The notes under the pieces: model-generated
The model's database searches: none
What the model was told of the DNA's origin: nothing
Seen by the model: only the letters and a program-made list of their open reading frames with translations
Made by a program: the position numbers and the translations under genes
Part shown: in pieces, positions 5,081 through 7,024 of the stretch
Numbering within the stretch: position 1 is the stretch's first letter
How the letters are laid out: every line of letters starts with the position of its first letter
From: Streptosporangiaceae bacterium
GTDB lineage: Bacteria; Actinomycetota; Actinomycetes; Streptosporangiales; Streptosporangiaceae
NCBI GenBank assembly: GCA_025934635.1
Contig: JAICWX010000398.1
Span: 1 to 7,024, forward strand
Length of the DNA stretch: 7,024 nucleotides
Reading direction: 5' to 3'

Positions 5081-5273
5081 GTCTTTGCCCAGGATGCTCA
5101 CCCTGAAATCAGGACATAACGCCCGCACGGCAGGCCCGCTGCGCCGCGGCGGGGCAGCAGCGGCCGCGCTATCACCCCTGGCGGGTACCCGCGCCGCTCC
5201 CCGGACGCCGTCCCGCTCCGGGGGAACGGACCTGACCAGCAGCGATCCCCCGAAAAAAGGCTCAGAGGGCTCC

Positions 5274-5327
5274 CTTAAGTTCCTGGCATTGCGTCCCAGC
5301 GACATCGATGGAGCATCGATGTCGCTG
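5274..5327 (-). repeat. 54-bp palindromic repeat, copy 2, with perfect 14-bp hairpin
   Basis: The outer part, 5297-5327, is a perfect hairpin: CAGCGACATCGATG, loop GAG, CATCGATGTCGCTG. The inner 20 bases (5274-5293) are the exact reverse complement of 4983-5002. It looks like the better preserved of the two copies. Confidence 0.8.
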
Positions 5328-5429
5328 CCGGGAGCCGGATGAGAGCCGAGACAGGTGACAAGTGAGGCCCGTGATGCGGGTGCGGACGCTGAGGCCCAAG
5401 ATTCCAGGCCCGCGCACCAGCCGCCGTAC

Positions 5430-5468
5430 CCCGCACTCCCGAAGAGCCGCCCCGCGCTCCCGAAGAGC
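5430..5468. repeat. Short tandem repeat, 21-base period
   Basis: CCCGCACTCCCGAAGAGC (5430-5447) recurs at 5451-5468 with a single change (A to G). A third, poorer match (CCCGCACCCCTGGAGC) lies at 5492-5507. The period is a multiple of three, but no supported gene covers it, so it is probably simple slippage in spacer DNA. Confidence 0.6.
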
Positions 5469-5518
5469 TGTCGTCATGTCCCGAGGGCCGCCCCGCACCC
5501 CTGGAGCCGCGCCACGAC

Positions 5519-7024
5519 CTATGACTTAACCGTGACCTGGGCGTACCCCGTCGCACTCGCACTCGCAGCGGCCGCCGTGATGACATTCGACCCCGCCCCG
5601 GCGGGCACGGTCACCCGGAAGTGCCCGTCCGCCCCGGCCGTCACCCTGACCACGACAGTAGTAGCGGCCGCCGCCTGGCCCGCCGCGACCACCACGGTGC
5701 TCCCGGCCCGCGCCGTACCGGTCACCACGACCTGGCTCCCGGAGACCGCCGCCGCCACCGAGACGGGCAGCACCCCCGGCGGCCCGGACCGCGCATAGCG
5801 GTCCGCGACGACGGCGGGCTGGTCACCCAGCCGCCCGCGGCCGAGGTCGGTGACCAGCCGCAGGTACTGGGCCTGGGCCCAGATCAGCGGCGAGGCCGAC
5901 CCGGCCGGCTTGCCGTTCGCGAACCCGATGGACGCCGTGGCCGGGTCCGAGCCGTACGGCGAGGCGGCCACCGCCGGATCCTCCCAGGCCTGCTCGGGCA
6001 CCATCCCGAGCCCCGAGGTCATGGCCTGCATCGTCCGCAGCAAGGAGGCCGCCCCGCTAGACGACCCGGTCAAAAGGTCGTACTCGGCCCGCTCGCCGTC
6101 CAGGATCGGCCACAGGTGCCCGGAACCCTTAGCGGTCGGGAACCACGGGGCGCCCGACGGCGAGCACGACGTCGGGTCGGGCACGTAGCAGTCGCCGTAC
6201 CCGTCGGTGGCGCCGCTGGCCTTGATCCCGTACCGGTGCCAGCCCGGCCCGGACGCGGTCTGCGACCCGACGACCGAGTCCACCACGCGCAACGACCGGG
6301 CCACGTCAGGATCGGACGCCGGCAGCTCGCCCAACCGGGTCAGCTCCAGGAACCCGGCGTCGATCACGCGCCGCTGGTCGACCGTGGCCAGGCTGCCGTT
6401 GCCCAGGTCGTAGGTCTCCGCCGTGTCCGGATGCCCGGTCACCGACAAGCGCAGGAAGTAACGCCCGCTCCCGTACGGGCCGGAACTGGTCACCGTCCAC
6501 TTCTTCACGTTCCGCTGGTAGTAGTCGGCGGTGGCCGCGTACAGCGCCGCCCGCGAAGTGTCACCCGCCGCCGCGGCCAGCCGCGACGCCGCCACCAGCC
6601 CCGCGATCTCCGCCGCGATGGTCGACGGCGAGTACCCGGGGTGCTCCTCCCACCGTTCCACCCCGAAGGACGGTCCGTGGTTCACCACGAAGTCGGCAGC
6701 CGGCCGGATGTGAGTACGGTAGAACGAGGCGTTCCCGGCGAAGCCGCCCTGCCACGCCATCAGCAGCGGATAGGCATCCTGGTCGATCTCCGACAGGCCG
6801 AACGTATCCGGCGCGACCGCCCCGTCCAGCAGCGAGTCGCGCGGGAAGCTCCCGTCGGGCTGCTGGGTCCGGTCGAACAGGTACCGCACCATCGTCCGGG
6901 CGCTGGCCCGGTCCCCGTCGGCGAGCAGCCCGGTGAACGTCTCGTAGCTGTCCCGGGCGAACACCTCACGGTAGGTCCAGCCCGGGTGGGTGGTGGTGGC
7001 GGGCACCGACTGGCCCCACGGGTC
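5519..7024 (-). CDS. GH15 glucodextranase/glucoamylase, C-terminal part (5' partial)
   Basis: The frame is open from the right edge to TAG at 5521-5519. It begins DPWGQS before the GTG at 7006, so the true start lies outside the window. About 501 residues are seen. GH15 landmarks occur in order: VFARDSYETFTGLLADGD, QQPDGSFPRDSLLDG, GLSEIDQDAYPLLMAWQ, then GVERWEEHPGYSPSTIAAEIAGL with the expected general acid Glu. Next come TYDLGNGS..VDQRRVIDAGFLELTRLGE, TDGYGDCY, GSGHLWPILDGERAEY and VPEQAWED with the expected catalytic base Glu, and finally ASIGFANGKPAGSASPL. The enzyme releases glucose from chain ends of alpha-glucans: alpha-1,6 in dextran if a glucodextranase, alpha-1,4 if a glucoamylase. 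After RY (about 150 residues past the base in VPEQ is too far; the boundary is near LPVSV, 412 residues from the GTG) an 84-residue Ig-like beta domain ends the protein, as in glucodextranase domain B. Bacterial relatives are secreted; the signal peptide and N-terminal beta domain would lie off-window. The gene stands alone here. Confidence 0.9.
   Translation of the reverse strand, partial: DPWGQSVPATTTHPGWTYREVFARDSYETFTGLLADGDRASARTMVRYLFDRTQQPDGSFPRDSLLDGAVAPDTFGLSEIDQDAYPLLMAWQGGFAGNASFYRTHIRPAADFVVNHGPSFGVERWEEHPGYSPSTIAAEIAGLVAASRLAAAAGDTSRAALYAATADYYQRNVKKWTVTSSGPYGSGRYFLRLSVTGHPDTAETYDLGNGSLATVDQRRVIDAGFLELTRLGELPASDPDVARSLRVVDSVVGSQTASGPGWHRYGIKASGATDGYGDCYVPDPTSCSPSGAPWFPTAKGSGHLWPILDGERAEYDLLTGSSSGAASLLRTMQAMTSGLGMVPEQAWEDPAVAASPYGSDPATASIGFANGKPAGSASPLIWAQAQYLRLVTDLGRGRLGDQPAVVADRYARSGPPGVLPVSVAAAVSGSQVVVTGTARAGSTVVVAAGQAAAATTVVVRVTAGADGHFRVTVPAGAGSNVITAAAASASATGYAQVTVKS

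Larger units (their letters stand above)
4949..5327. mobile_element. Possible MITE-like element bounded by 54-bp inverted repeats
   Basis: Two related 54-bp sequences in opposite orientation enclose a 379-base unit with no gene and a central perfect hairpin. Size, terminal inverted repeats and lack of coding match a non-autonomous miniature element. Against this, no target-site duplication is visible (GCGGC before, CCGGG after), and the most conserved part of each repeat points inward rather than lying at the outer ends. Two independent copies of a dispersed palindrome would explain it equally well. Confidence 0.35.
4795..5518. other. 724-bp gene-free interval rich in palindromic repeats
   Basis: No convincing gene lies here. 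Open frames of up to 169 codons exist on both strands, but they run through hairpins and CCA-rich filler, have no ribosome sites and look like no protein family. Contents in order: the regulator promoter (to 4819), a CCA/CAGC-rich low-complexity stretch (about 4855-4935), repeat copy 1 (4949-5002), a perfect hairpin (5028-5080), and a GC-rich spacer. The spacer includes the palindrome GCGGGTACCCGC at 5181-5192 and CGGGGGA/TCCCCCG at 5219-5252. Then come repeat copy 2 (5274-5327) and a degenerate 21-base tandem repeat (5430-5468). Confidence 0.65.

Noticed and set aside
5219..5258. CGGGGGA/TCCCCCG inverted repeat followed by six A as a minus-strand terminator
   Set aside because: Read on the minus strand the T-run would precede the stem, and on the + strand the tail is A, so neither direction has terminator layout.
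4833..5342. 169-codon open frame on the + strand through the repeat region, plus 90- to 103-codon frames on the minus strand
   Set aside because: They cross the hairpins and low-complexity CCA-rich DNA, have no ribosome binding site and resemble no family. Repeated peptides such as HDRGQFWP on both strands simply reflect the palindrome.

Overview
The window is high-GC DNA. Its protein-coding frames end almost every codon in G or C, and weak or absent ribosome binding sites sit next to apparently leaderless promoters. Together with the protein families this points to an actinomycete (Actinomycetota), most likely a soil form. I cannot name the genus from sequence alone.

Left part (1-963): the window opens inside a + strand gene of unknown function that carries a HELNEA motif and ends at 540. 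It is followed by a perfect 19-bp GC-rich hairpin, the best terminator in the window. Next comes an AT-rich island with nested palindromes. A roughly 30-codon fragment at 712-813 then reads like the C-terminal half of a Mop/TOBE molybdate-binding domain; it is either a decayed gene or a tiny ORF.

Middle + strand genes (964-2783): a MarR-type regulator is followed by a two-gene unit for direct reversal of DNA alkylation damage. This unit is an Ogt-type O6-alkylguanine-DNA alkyltransferase with the PCHR active site, translationally overlapped by a 2-oxoglutarate/Fe(II) oxygenase with an HRD...RHG...R signature. The alkyltransferase has Gln where the family normally has the base-flipping Arg.

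Minus strand pair (2871-4794): a second MarR regulator (4794-4312) lies upstream of a 12-helix MFS drug/H+ antiporter (4190-2871). This is a classic regulator-efflux pair. The regulator start codon is embedded in an ATAAG/CTTAT inverted repeat. The gap between the two genes holds a cluster of five GGTCA motifs. The transporter tail appears to be frameshifted: a 27-codon stretch with near-perfect GC3 continues in another frame.

Right part (4795-7024): a 724-bp gene-free stretch holds palindromic repeats. These are two 54-bp copies in inverted orientation about 270 bp apart, one a perfect hairpin, with a separate perfect 23-bp hairpin between them. I read this as a MITE-like or REP-like element. 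The last feature is the C-terminal part of a secreted-type GH15 glucodextranase/glucoamylase on the minus strand, running off the right edge.

No RNA gene, CRISPR array, intact transposase or origin is visible.
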